A stretch of 64,000 nucleotides of DNA, from contig OY829329.1 of the NCBI GenBank assembly GCA_963691655.1, positions 13,654,708 to 13,718,707 on the forward strand, written 5' to 3'. The stretch's first letter is position 1. Every line of letters starts with the position of its first letter. The DNA comes from Toxonevra muliebris. Lineage: Eukaryota; Arthropoda; Insecta; Diptera; Pallopteridae. The position numbers and the translations under genes are program-made. The notes below the pieces were generated by a model. That model was not told where the DNA came from. It ran no database searches and saw only the letters and a list, made by a program, of their open reading frames with translations. This document shows, piece after piece, positions 23,701 to 38,700 of this stretch.

Positions 23701-26700
23701 TATGAAAACTAATTTTTATGTGTTGTGTTTTTTTTTTTTTTGATTTTTTTGATTTAGCTTGCCTAGTGGAAAGCGATCGTTTGTGATATCCAACGCTATC
23801 GCTACTACCACTGCCACTACCCGAAGATTTCATAATTGCCAGGGCATTGGGACTACATCGTGAATTGTTGTTGATTGAAGATGGTTGTTGTTGTTGTAGT
23901 TGTTGTGATGGTGGTGGTTGTGATATTGGTGGTGGTTGTTGTTGGTGGTAATGGTGTGGATTAGGAGTTACGGCACGTTGTTCATGCTTGGACGTAGATG
24001 ATGATGATGATGCATAACGAAAAGGTGGTGACGGTGAAAGGGGTCGCGTTGGTGGTAGTGGTTGTGATGGAATCGTTGATGATGGTGGTTGTAATGGTGT
24101 CGTTGGTGATGTTGTCGAAGATAGAGAACGTTGTTGATGCTGCTGTTGTTGTTGTAATATATGCACATGCTGTTGCAGATGAGTTTTAACAACTTTTACC
24201 GGTTGTGTTAAGGGTGATGGTGATATTGTCTTTTGGGGTTTAGGATTTATTAAAAGATGTTTAGTTTTAACATCAACCACACTAGGAGAATAATGTTGAT
24301 TTCGATTAGAGGATGCATGCATTACGGTAGGATTATATATTTTTGAAGGGATTATAGATTGGAAGAAAGTTCTCGAAGTTGATTTCACTGTGGGACGTTT
24401 AATAGCAGCAGCAGCAGCTGCAGCAGAAATACCAGTAGAAACTTCTTTGGTTGTTGTTGCTATTCCAGTGCTGGTCACTACTTCAGTTGCTGCCGACGAT
24501 GATGATGATGATGTTATTGATGATTTTTTAGAAATGCGTGAGCTCTCTTTCTTGAAGTCTTTCTTCCGAATCGGCAAAATATTTTCTACATTTAAATTAT
24601 AACAAATTGTTTTGAGTCTGGGTTCTTTTGAAGGTGTGTGTGAGTGAGTGAGTGTAAGGGTGGATGGGTGGTTACAATGTATGTGTGTGTGTGTGTAGGT
24701 AGGTGGTAAGTGGGGGGGCGGGGGTTGGGTTGAGGTAGTTTGGGGTATAATAATTATAAATTAATATTAGTGGGAGAGTATAATAAATATATAAGTACAA
24801 TATATGAATGCAGTGTTAGTGAAGAATAATTCTCAATAAAAACGTTGTACAGTTTTTAAAAAGCAAAATAGGTACTAACTTACTATGAAGTTGGGGCCTG
24901 CTAAATACAGACAGGCGTTCTTTATTGCCACCACCGGCGACATTGCCGCCGCCACCGCCGCTGCCACCAACGCTACTGCGTGGACTATGGCCATGAGCTT
25001 AAAGAAAAGCAAGAGTAAATTGATTTATGCAAGATTAAATAATAAAAACCTATAAAAACTCACGATTATAGCTGGGATCTTCCATATGACTGCTTGAATC
25101 ACGTCCTCCTCCACCACTACGATTATCCTCACGTATGCGTTCACCGCTCAAATCGCTATCGCTATTCAGGCTATCATATTCTTCTGATTCTGATTTTATA
25201 GTTTTAGAGCGCCGTTTATGTCGCTTCTCAGTATTTGTGTGGCTCAACTCCCCCGACACATTGTTTCCCAAATTAGCACTGGAACTACTACCACCGATGC
25301 CCGCTGAAACAGATCGCTTCACTTTGGCGCCCGTACTAGACAGAGTATTATCATCACCGCTACGAGGATCGTACATCGGTTGCATACCGCTGCCACTGCC
25401 GCCACCAGAGCCACCTTTCCGATTCAACGGTATATTTGCTGATTGATTTTCATGTTCTGGTAAATGGAATGTAGCATAAGGATAGATATCTTCAGAGTAT
25501 TCAGGTATGCGCTCAAGGCCAGCAACCGATTCACGCGGTGATTGCTGACATGATTTGCGTACCGTACCGTAATATTGTTCACGATGTTGTTGTATATCCT
25601 TGCCATCTGTGCCGCCGCCCCCATTCGGGCGCATTGTATTGACATTACGTGAGAATAACTGACGGGGATCTGGGAAGGTAAAAAAAAAATGATGTATCAA
25701 TAGTAATAATAATTTCTATTTCAAAAAAACTAAAAACTTACAATTTTTAAAACATATACACGCTCCAATTAGTGCCAATATTGTACCAAACAGCGAGGTC
25801 ACAATTACTGCAATCAAATGTACATCATTAAATAGTGATCGCATTTCTGGTGGTTCACCATGATCCATTTCCGATGAAGCTCCATTGAAACGTAATGTTT
25901 CAAAGTAATATTCTTTGATTGTGGAACCTGCATTATTGTGTGCCGTCACGCGTAAATTATATGGCGCTCCCGGTTCTAAATCTCCAATTGTATAGCGGGT
26001 CTGTGAGTGAAAGGAAATAGACGAAAATCACATAATTTTTAATAATTATTATTTTGGTGCAATGTACTTACATGTGTTTCTATTCGGCTGGATACAATTA
26101 TCCAATCGCTTGATACTCCATAACGTTTAAATTCTATGCTGAAATATTGTATGGGGCAGCCACCATCTTGCCACGATGATAATTCCAATAAAGCAGATGT
26201 GATATTGGGTCGTATTAAACTTTGTTTATGAGGCGCCAGGGGTTTGTTGCCTAGGTTCAAGATAAGCAAGTCAAAGAGATAGTTAGTAGTTAGATAGTTA
26301 AAGAGAGAATCAAGCGAACTATAGACGCAAATGAGTTAGATAGATTAGCCAGTTAGAGAGATAAGTTGAGTCAGAGAGAGTTCGGCAAGTTCGAAGAATA
26401 TGCTTGAGTTATATTTAAATTAAATATTTATCTATCTACTTTCCAACGAGAAATTTTTATTCGACAGTATGCACACAAACAAATTTTCGTAGACATCAAG
26501 GACTTTCCAATTTTGCATGCATTCCAAATATTAATATTCATGAAGGACTATGACAGTCACAGACTTACTGAGGCATGAAACTGAGGAATAGTAAGATGCC
26601 ATGATAGTGAGACCATCTGCGACCTACTTTACACCAATACTTGGAATAATAAGTAAAAGAAATATTGGTATTGGGTCGATCTTGGATGACAATAAACAAA

Positions 26701-29700
26701 CCATTTCTGGTTTAAGTTCTAGATCACAAAAATTTTGAGGAAAATAAATAAAATTCTCTCACAAGACTAAATTATTCCACCTGAATAGTTAATCAACAGT
26801 AGCCAAGTATTAATTTTTGCTGAATAGCCAAGAAATTCCGGTCTGTTTTTTAGTCCTGCAAGACTCAACCAGTTTTTTACCAGATCAAAGTGTATCTGCA
26901 CGAAATACGAAAATTCTCGTAAAAGTCATTTCTGGAAGAATCTCTCCGAGGTAGTACTCCTCCGTGGGATGGTAATGGTTTAAGTATTGAACCAACATAT
27001 ATTGAAAACCATCCTAGTATTGGCACAGTTGCGAAGTTAATAGTTTGCGACCTACTCAATACTGGGAATATAGTGGCTCGAGTTTGAATCCTTAAACTTA
27101 AACTTAAAACCACAGTCGTATACTGAAAACTCGTAAAGTTGGTTCACTTTTCATTGAACCAAGTTGAAACATCAATTTTTTCATATCTCCGCTAGTCAAT
27201 CTCTAGTATACAATACTAACCCTTTGTTTTGGCAGTTTCAACAGCGCTGGTGGTACTCGTTCCGATTTTATTGAATGTTACAATTGTAAACTGATAACGG
27301 GTTCCACATTGCAGACTTTCTAATAGATGCGAGTTAATTCGACGATCCAATTGAATTTCTTCCCAATCACCAAACTCTTTGCGATATGTGAGAGTAAATC
27401 CACGTAAAGGAGCACCACCAATATCATCGACACGCCATTGAAGTGAAACGGAATTGGTTGTAGTGCCAATAACGGAAATTGTAGGAGCAGAAGGTGGTAC
27501 TAAAACAAAAAACGAGAAATTAGAAAATTTCGAAAATTCATAATTCACAATTTAAACCTACCTTGCACGTAAAGCTGATACACAATATGATCTGAACCAA
27601 TTGCATTTCGAACCACACACGAATAGTTGCCCTCGTGTGTTCGTTGTATATTTCGTAGCGTTAGCGTATTATCATTACTCACTTCTAAGCGAAAATGTTT
27701 CTTGGAACGTGCATTGAGCACTTTCCATTCAGCGTTAGGTTTTGGATTCCCGACAAATACACATGCTAATTTCATATCGACACGCCAACTGACACTCAAC
27801 GTCTGACTGAATGATATGATCGCAGCAGGTACCGAAGCACTCGGTATTAGTTTAATTACCGGAGTACTCGGACCTTGCCCCACTCTAGTGGATGCGGTTA
27901 CCCAAGCCTCATATGTTTCACGTGTGGTCAAATCTTTTGCCTCGAAATGACGATTATGTGCTGGAAGCACCTCTTTGAGTATTTTCAATTCCTGGCCCTT
28001 ATCCAGAATCCGTATATAGACATTGTACTTCGTGACAACGCCATTTGGACGGCGTGGTGGTAACCAACTGATTATAACAGATGACTCGCTACTAACTACA
28101 GATTTTACACGTTCGGGAGCATCGGGCACTGCTTCCTCGGTTGTGCATGATACCGTAGCACTGACCACACCCTCACCAGCACGTGTAAATGCTAAAACTT
28201 GTACGCTGTAATTAGTGAATGGTTGAAGACCATGGAGTACAGTACTCAACGCTGATGTAATCTTTGTTTCACGCGTTCCATACTCGGACTCGATGTTGCC
28301 AGGCTCATATAGTAATTTATAACCTTGTATAATGCCATGATTCGATTCTTTAGGAGGAGCTTGCCATGATATTTGTATGTTTTGTGCGGTTAGCGCTATG
28401 CAAGTAACACCTTGCGGTGGTGCAGATGGAACATCTTCCAAGGTGTGACCCATGGCGACTTCACTGGGCGGTCCGTCTCCTTTGACATTGAATGCCGATA
28501 CGGTTACCGCATATTGTGTGTATTTTTCTAAGCCCGTCAAACGGAAATCATTCAAGCCTTCACCACCTAAACTGCTGACTTTCGTAAAGTTTTGTATATT
28601 ATCAGTGGAACCATGCTTTTGGTAGGCTATGGTATAACCGAGCAATTCACCGTTCCATGTTTCACGTTCGGGTGGTCGCCAAGTTATTAACAGCTGTTGT
28701 GGTCCTAGGGGTTCTGCGGAGACATCTTGTGGCCGGCCGTTAGGAACTTCAGCATCTGTTTGGACAAGTAGAATATCGCTGGGTGCACTAGTGCCCAAAT
28801 GATTTTCAGCGTATAGACGGAAGTGATAAGCTTGTGCTGGTCGTAGAGAGCCTATTTGTGCGGTAGTCTTATCACCGGGTAAGAGTTTTTGATTGTTGTG
28901 CTCGTGCCAGACATCTGAAATGGATAGATAAGTTTTAAAAGGAAATAAAAAAAGAAAGTCTTAAATTTATCACTAAGATATCTTAGCGAAAGCTATTTCC
29001 AACCAAATATTGACACGTTATTGGCCTAGACCAGTCGTTTGCTGTTGCTTACATAAGATTTGGGATTGTGGGGAGATTGATTTTGTTATATTAAGGGGAA
29101 GAAATAAACATTGAATAGGTATAGCGATTCTAAAAAAAAAAACATAGAACGAAAAAACTCATTGAGTTAACCAAAACCCGATTTTAAAGACATCAAAATT
29201 CCGATATAAATCGGAGCAATATTCGGATCAAAAACCAGACCGAAGTCTGTACCAAAATTCAGAACAAATTTGATACCAAAAGTAGACGAAAGTTGAGGCC
29301 AAATTCAAAATTCAGACAGATATTCAGACCAAAACTTAGATCAAAATCAAGCAAAAATTTAAACCTCAAAATTATACTAAAACGCGAATAAAATCCAGAA
29401 TAAAAATTACTCTGGATTTCAGATCAAAAACAGACAAAAATTCAGACCTATAAATCAAACTAAAACTCGGATAAAATCCAAACCAAAAATTACTTTGAAA
29501 TGGAGACCAAAACTTACGTAAAAACCAGACCAAAAATCAAAGCAAAAGCACACCAAATTTATACCAAAAATAATCCCGATATTCAGACAAAAAATGAATC
29601 AAAAGAAAAAAAATCATTCTGATATTCAGAACAAATATCGAACCAAAAGAAGATTGAAATTCGGACCATAACTTCAGACGAAATTCAGATCGGAAGTCAA

Positions 29701-32700
29701 ACCAAAAGCAGATAAAAATTCTAACCAAAGTCTATACTAAAATTTAGGCCTAATCTGACACCAAAAGTAGACGAATGTTCAGGCCAAATTTACGTCAAAA
29801 TTCAGATCAAAACATAGACCAAACACAGTCAAAAATTCAGACCACAAAATTAAACTAAAACTCGGATAAAAATCATCAAAAGCAGACAAAACTTAGACCA
29901 AAAATATACCCGGTGTTCAAACAAAAAATGGATCGAAAGTCAAACCAGAGTTCAAACTAAAAGTTCAGAATAAATATCGAACTAAAAAAAGATTAAAATT
30001 CGGACCATAACTTCAGACAAAATTCAGATCGGAGCTCAAACCAAAAGCAGATAAAAAATCTGACCAAAGTCTAAACCAAAATTGAGATCTAATCTGACAC
30101 CAAAAATGGACGAAAACTCAAAACAAATTCATATCAAAATTTAGACCAAAAATCAAAAATTAGAATCAAAAATCTAAAAATCAGATAGAAAGCAGATAAG
30201 ATTTGGGCCTAAAATAACACTAATATTCCGACCAAAAGTGAATCAAAAGTCAGGCCAAAAATTATAAAAAATTTCAGGCCACAATTCAAACCAAAAATCA
30301 CTCTGATATTCAGAACAAATATTGAATCAAAAGAAGACTAAAACTCGAACCATTTTTTACATCAAAAACGAGACTAAATTTTAAACTAAAATTCAGATTA
30401 GAGCTGAGATAGAAAGAAACTCTAGTTCAAGACAAAAAATTAAATCATAAACAGGCAAAGCACGAATCAGAAGCAGATCAGAACTTAGACCAACAAAATT
30501 TTAAAACCAGTCCAAATTCAGACCAACTATCGTCCTGATATTCAGACCAAAACTTAGATCATTAAAGACTAAAAATTTAGACCAGTCCGAATTGTGAAAA
30601 ACTCAGACTATAATTCAAACCAAAAATCTTTCTGATATTCAGAACACATATTGCACCAAAAGTAGAAAGAAATTTAGACCATATCTTAGACCAAACTCAG
30701 ACCAAAAACCAGATCAAATTTTAAATTAAAAATCAAATTACAACTCAAATAGAAAGCAGATCTGATTCTAAACGAAAATCATCCCAATATTCAGACAAAA
30801 ATTAAATCATGAGCAGGCATGAGGCTCGAGTCAGAAGCAGGTCAGAATCCAGACTAAAATATATAAGGACCAGTTCAAAATCAGACCAACAGTCATCCCG
30901 ATATTCAGGCCAAACCTTAAATCATAAGCAGACCAAAACTTAGGACAAAAATATTTTAAATATTCAGACCAAAAATCAGGCCGATATTCACAACCAAACT
31001 ACTTAGTTAAAGACTGCTGTCCTCAGAACCCTCTTCTACTCTGGATCTGTCACTGGTCGCATACCGTTTTAGTATAAGGCAAAGTAGCGACTAAGATCAC
31101 CAGTACCGGCCCAGGGTGGACTGCCCAGTCTTCGGTCGTTAGTTTAACTAGAGTAGGATAAGACAAGTTTTCGCTCAACCGGTATTGGTATCCAACTACG
31201 ATCTAGTATCCAATATTGATGCAGAACTGTTATGACTTCAACTTTCGAATGTCAATATAAAACCAAAACTGGATTGACTGTAAACGTCGTCAGATGAACC
31301 TGGAATTCGTTCTAAGGAAGTTTTGAAAATGCCCAACTTAAAAACAATTTAATTTCAATTGACTCTATCTATCTGAATATTTAAATTCGTCCGACAAATA
31401 CTTACCACCTGCTTTCTTATATTGCAATATATAATTCGATATCGGTTGTGAGTCACGATTATTGCCACCACTACCGCCGCCTCCCACCATTATTGAGTCC
31501 TGATCATTGGGTGACCAGGCCAACGTAACAGAACGACTCCCCAAATCGGTGACATGTAAATTAACAGGAAAATTTGGTGGCTCCTGTACTTGCAGATGTA
31601 TACCAGCACGATCATGACCATATGTATTGCTAGCAATACAAGTATATTCGCCACGGTCACTTAATATTGTTTGTAATATTGTCATTTCTGAGACAACACC
31701 ACGACTTAACGGTGAATCTTTAATATGATAACGTATATCATAAGATGGATCGATACGATTTGCTTTGGCACGCCATGATATATCCAAAGGTTGATCACCA
31801 TCAGCTTCACAACGGAGAGTAACACGATCACCACGACGAACGGTTACTTGCTTTTTGGAGACGGTTACCGAGGGACCAACTTAAATGAAATTAAGAAAAC
31901 GTAAGATGGAATTTATATGAAAAGGAAAAATGTTGCAAAATTTACCATGTACTATTAATTTTATTAGCGTACTTAAACCCGCTCCAATGCCATTACTTGC
32001 TTGACACAAATAGCTGCCTTCATGATCTCGTCCCACTTTTGGTATAACCAGCGAACCGTTGTTATACGTTTCGATGACTGATTGTGAGTTACCGTTACCA
32101 CCAATACCATAGCTGAGCTCACGATATTCTCCAGAGTCGCCTTTTTTTATCATAGGAATTATTAGAGATAAAAATTTCAGTCTAATCTTATAGAACATAT
32201 ATGTCAGCACTAACCAATCGATTGTTTCCATTGCACTGATGGCACTGGAAAACCATCTGCCTTGCATGTAATCACTACTGGATTCCCGAGAATGGCATCT
32301 TGATCGGTGGGTTTCAATATCCAACGTGGTGGTACTATTTAAATCGTCGGCACATGTACATATCGAAAAATTGAGTTATTAGTTTCGGCTTAGTTATTTA
32401 TACATACTGCTTGAGAACTTTATGTATACTGGGTGATTAGTGATTAGGCATGCGATTTATATTAACATGCAGTCTACTTATTTTATAAATATATTTAATA
32501 TATTTATATTCTTTTTATTCTAACTAAATATTATTTAAATAAATAAACTACAACATTCAAAACTTACCATAGAAAATATATTTGCAAATCTAAAAAATTT
32601 TATTCAAAGGAAACCCTAATAGAATAATCAATCGGATTACGAATCGTTTACCTTTACGCCATATGAAATTGAGTTCACCCGCATTTCCTTTTAACCAAAT

Positions 32701-35700
32701 TAAGCTCGCTTAGTTACTCGTTACACAACGATTACTCGCGCACTAAATCAACGGTAGCATAAGTTTCATTTTTTTAAATTTACCTGCTCTGGTGGTGTGT
32801 AAAGTAATTGCATTCTTCTCATTTATAATTGAATTGAGTTTTTTTTCATTTTGTATGTTTCGTGGTCTTCATTTTTAACCAAGCATAGCAAATTTGTAGA
32901 TGTAAGTGACGATTGTGAAATGTTTTATACCGCAGAGAAAAGTTAAAATGAATCAATTTGAAAAAAAAAAATTTGAAATTATTAAAATTAGTTCTGAATT
33001 ACTGAAACTGAAGTGACAAAAGCGACGAACGCTGTGAAATTGTGTCAAAGGTGTCAACTTTAAGTTTAAATAGAAAATATTGACTGGAAATATAAATTAC
33101 TGGAACTGAACTGCCTAGACTTATGAACCCCCCGAAACTCTATCAAAGATCTCAACTTCAAATCCAAGCAGAAAATATTGGCCAGAACAATTGAATACCG
33201 AGAAACCTGTCAAGACCGACGAACGATGTGAAACTCTGTCAGAGATGTCAACTGTAAGTCTAACTAGAAAATATTGACCAGAACAATTGAATACCGAGGG
33301 ACCTGGGAATCTGATAATTAAAATTATTTCTGAATTACTGGAACTGACTGTCAACTTCAAATCCAAGTAGAAAATATTGACCAGCACAATTGAAAACCGA
33401 GAGACCTGGAAATCTAATTATTAAAACGCAGACGAACGCTGCGAAACTCTGTCAAAGACGCGAAAGTCTAACTAGAAAGTATTGACCAGAACAACTGAAT
33501 ACCGAGAGACCTGGTAATTATTGAAGTTATTTCTGAACTACTGGAAATTAACTGCCAAGACCGACGAACGCTCTTAAACTCTGTCAAGGATTCCAACTTT
33601 AACTCCAACTAACTAAGTAGAAAATATTGATTAGAACAATTGAATACAAAGAGACCTGGGAATCTAATTATTAAATTATTTCTGAATTAAAAGAACTGAA
33701 CTGCGAAACAGACGAACGCTCCGGAACTCTATAGAAGATGTCAACTTGAAGTCCAACTAGAAAATATGGACCACAACAATTGAAAACCGAGAGACGTGGG
33801 AAGCTATAATAATTATTGAAGTTACTTCTGAACTACTGGAACTTAACTGCCAAGACCGACAAACGCGGCGAAACTCTTTCAGAGATGTCAACTTCAAGCT
33901 CAAATAGAAATTATTGACAGAAAAAAATGAAATACCGCGATACCCGGGAATTAAATTATTACAATTATTTCTGAATTTCTGGAATTGAATGGCAAAATTC
34001 GACAAAGATGTCAACTTCAAGTCTAACTAGAAAATATTGACCAGAACAGTTAAATACTATGAAACGATTGTAGGTTTCTACACAGAGCATCTCAAAATCT
34101 TTTTCAGTTAATTTAGTTTCAGGCAGGCGAAAATGGTTCCAGGTTTCTATTTGGCACATTTAAAAAAAAAAAAAAAAAAAAAGGATCGAAAATAATTAGA
34201 ATAGCTTCAAAATCCTACATCGACAGATTCAAAATTAATTTAGCAGACTGTTGTAGGTTTCTACTCAGAGCATTTCAAAATCTCAATCAGGCGATAAGGT
34301 GACCAGAAGATTCGATGTGGAAATCTATATCTCTAAATCGAAAATGGTTTGCCGAATTGGTCCAGATTTTTACTCAGCGCATCTCAAATCGTCAAGCTCA
34401 AAGTCGTTTGACCTATCTGACACAGCTAGGGTAGTTTCAGGCAGCGTAAGGCGGTAAAACTGGTGAGAGGCTTCGACGTGGAAATTTATACCAATGGATC
34501 GAAATTTGACTGCGACTGAGGCATTTTCATAAGACTATTTCTTGCTGATGCAACTGAGGTGTTTCAGGCTGAACTACTGACGATAAAAACAAGTGAATCA
34601 GTGGATTTGGGGAAAGGTTTTGAAGTTAAATCCTTGCTATCTTCCCCTTCTCTAAATATCTCAGCCATTATGATAGCTATTTCTGTATTTCACGATTTTT
34701 TAAAAGAATACAAATTGGAAATCACTTGGAGTAACTTGAATACCCTTAGACTCACTTGAAGTCACATACAGCCACTTGGAGTCAATTGAAATTTGAAGTA
34801 AATTGGAGTCACTTGAAGGCATTTGGAGTCAATTGGGAATTTGAAGTTAATTGAAGTCACTTGGAGTCAATGGGGAATTTGAAGTTAATTGAAGTCACTT
34901 GGAGTCAATTGGGAATTTGAAGTTAATTGAAGTCACTTGAAGTCAATTAGCATTTTGAAGTCAATTGGAGTCACTTGAAGTCATTTGGAATCAATTGGGA
35001 ATTTGAAGTCAATTGGAGTCACTTGAAGTCATTTAGAGTTAATTGGGATTTTAATGTTAATTGAAGTCACTTGGAGTCAATTGGGAATTTGAAGTAAATT
35101 AGAGTTACTTGAAGTCATTTGAAGTCAATTGGGATTTTGAAGTCAATTGAAGTCACTTGAAGTCATTTAGAGTCAATTGGGATCTTGAAGTCAATTGATG
35201 TCACTTGAAGCCATTTGAAGTCAATTGGGAATTTGAAGTCACTTGGAGTCAATTAGGATTTTGAAGTCAATTGGAGTCATGTGAAGTCATTTGAAGTCAA
35301 TTAAGTTTGGAAGCTGTTGCAATAACCAATCGGTGACTCCAAAAAAGACTTCTAACTGCATTTTTTATTATTATTGGAGTCAAATATGTTGTTCAATAAC
35401 TGCAGTCATGAATTGTTGGTTATTAAATGTGACTTCAAAGGAATTGCAATTAAATTAAATGCATTCTTTTACAGCTCTGACAATTATATTATAAACAAAT
35501 TAGAAATTGTTTAAGTACAAAAAGTTTCTACATTTAAATTTTGACAGCGTTTTAAATTTGTAATAGCAGGACTAAGTAAGTAGTACCAGGTCAAAATGAA
35601 TTAACCTCTATTTTATGTTCTAACGGTACTGGGGATGCCTTCCGTAGCCGCGATACCGTCTTCATGCTACTGGCTTTTGTTTGCGTTCATTTTGATTTTA

Positions 35701-38700
35701 CAAAATATTATTTTCTTGTTTTCAACAAATTTATTCAGAGAAATGTTATTTAACTTCATCATAAATTTAAGGTTAACCATGAAAGCTGAATTCTCCTTTG
35801 ATACATTCAAAATATTAGTTTTACAATAACAACCAAAACAAATTGACTTTAAAAATTCTATTTATTCTTATGTGTGTGTTTTATTAACCCTTTGAGAGCT
35901 ATACATTTTCTAAATTACATAGGCACCTATACCTAAACTTAAACCTTAACTGATTATTATGATTTAGAAGCAGAAGTCAATTTAAAAGTTTTTCATATTT
36001 ACGGTATATTCAAAGTAAAAGCGCAAAAAAAATAAATAAAATACAAAAAAAAAAAAAACCAAGAGAAAGAAAATTTTATTCATCAAAAATATTTTTATGT
36101 GGACATGTAAATTGTGGCGATATATAGTGTAGAAGCAAGAGTGGCAACAAAAGCGGGAGGCAGGAGGAGAAACAGCAGCAAGATGAGAAACAACTGCAGG
36201 GCAGGAAGAGAAGTAACAACAGTAAGAGGAGGAGCAAGAAGAGCGAGAGGGGCAGAAGCAACAGCAACAACAGCAGGAGTAGCAGTAACATCAGTCATGT
36301 TGATGCAATTCCTTGATATGTATTTCATATATGTATATAAAACTACGTTCATTCCTATCATCCTTGCCTCGTACTTCTGCCCCTTTACCCCTATTTTATT
36401 TATACTACCTCATATGAGTTGATAGCTGCTCGTATTTTTATTTTATGTTAGCTATAGCTATGAATGTGTGCAATTTCAGATTCCCACACACACAAACCGA
36501 GATACACAAACTCCTCATATCATCTCATCAAAACTCATACATACTATAGTAAATCTATGTGATCCCCACCTACCCTTAAAAGATTTCCAGGAATTTTTTT
36601 TGTTTTTGTAATGTTGACAAGTGCTGATATGGTAATTTTCACATCGTAGTTTCATTACCGGGCCGTGTGTTTTGTTTCATTTTGTCTAACTGTCTGTCTG
36701 TCTGTTTGTTTGCCTGGCTGTTTGTCTCTTCTGCTATATGATTGCTATATGTCTGTCTAACTGACGACGATATATGTTTGTTGTTGTTGATGTTGCTGTT
36801 GAGTTGCTCGTATATTACCATGATTTTTGTAATTTGCATGAAAAATTTTTACAATTACATAGAATTTTTCGTTTGGTTTTTGCTATTTCGAAATGGAACA
36901 TTTTTATCATTATATTTTGTTGATTTTTTTGTTTATTTTTTCTAAGTTTAGTTTAGGAAATTTTCATTATTTTACGCAAACTATAAACAAAAGTGGAATT
37001 TATATTTCGTTTGCGGTATTTTATAGTTATTTTTTGACCCTATTATTATTATCATCCTGAAAAAAAAAATATCAACCATCATCAGCATACAAGGACCTAC
37101 TAATATATATATATATATAAAAAAATATAACACTTGAAGTTTTTAACTAAACTAAAAACAATAATGAAGTGATACATAGAAAAAGTATGTTTTAGAGCAG
37201 TCACATTAAATAGCAGCAAAAGTAAAAATTAAAAACAAAAAATTAAAAAAAAATAATAAAAAATAAAAGTAGTACAAAAAGTAATTAAAAAGTAACGAAA
37301 AAAAAGTTTTAAAAGAAGTAGAAAAAAAAGTACTAAAAAAAGTAGTAAAAAAAAGTACTGGAAAAAACTTATAGTGTACAGAAAATAACGAAAAACAAAA
37401 GTTAAAAAAAGTAAGTAAAAAAAGTAGTAAAAAAAAGTAGTAAAAAAAGTACTGAAAAAAAGGTAGTGAAAAAAAGCTTATAGTTAGTGTTGAAAAGTGA
37501 TGAAATTAAAAACGTGAATTAGTACACAAGTTTATTTTTTTTTTTAAATGGTGCGTTTACAATGTGACACTACAACATATTTAGTTTATTTTTATTTTTT
37601 TTTTTTTTTGTTTTGGTTTTTCCTCCATTTTATAATGGTGGGTGTGGTTTTTTTTAGTTTTTTTTTTTTTTTTGGTGCGTTGGTGCTCCGTGCTCGTGCG
37701 TGCGTTGCATTATTATTATTATTTTTAGTTTATTGCTCACTTTGTGCATATAGCGTTGCATTTAATTAGTAGTATAATACTTATTTAGTTACTTAGCGTT
37801 TTTTTTTTTTCTTTATAAAATATGTATGTTAATTGTGAGAAAATGCTATTTACTTTATGTGACATAGAATAGAGTGAAGGAGATTAACAAACCAAGTATT
37901 CCCGGGATTTGGGAATCACAGTATTGTTAGATTAGGTTAGATTATTGTTGAGGAGGTGGGCAAGACGATCTCAGCTCACTGCGGGTAGCCAGCTTGTGCC
38001 TATTATAATATCCTCCGAGGAATTAATGTATTTTATAATTCTTCTGAGTTTATCTCTTTACTTCTCTTTAGGAGAACTATCCGCGGTGTCTTGCGGTTGC
38101 AGGATAGAGTTTCCTAAGCAACGAAGTCGGGTCCTTATTAGACCTTCTCAGTGGCGTAGGATATGTTCTACTGTTTCTTCCTCCTCGTTCGACATATATC
38201 GTCCTGTACTAAACCCAAGACTAATAAGTGTTTGTTGACCCTACAATGTCCTGTGTGGAACCCTGTGTCAATTCGGATTTGTTTTCTACCCATATTAAGC
38301 AATTGCTTAGTTCTATTATGACAGACCTTCGGCATGAATGATTTAAATTGTCTGTTACCGGGGGTTTCCCTACTGTATTGTAGCGAATTATTATCTAACC
38401 AATTTTTTAAACTGGTCCAGTGAATTCACTGGATGAGTCTCTCCTAGCAAGTTCATCTGTCATTTCGTTGCCAACATGTTCTTTATGCCCTGGCACTCAG
38501 ATGAGTTGTACTCTGTTGTAAGATGCTAGGTGGTTCAAGACCTGTAGGCAGTCCTTAACTAGTTTTGATGTGATTTCGTATGAAAAAAGTGCAAGAAGAA
38601 CCGCTCTGCTGTCAGAGTGTATGCGCCCACAGATCTGTTTCCATACTCCGTTAGGTAGAGCTCAATGGCATGCAAGTCGGCTTGGAAAACTTAGGTACCT

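Noticed and set aside
23998..24602. Plus-strand frames opposite the Dscam2 terminal exon
   Set aside because: Antisense of repetitive codons (poly-Val, poly-Met and poly-Ala), not genes.
36076..36361. Leu/Ala-rich minus-strand frames that look like membrane segments
   Set aside because: They are produced by CAG/GGA-rich low complexity on the plus strand; no start context or domain.
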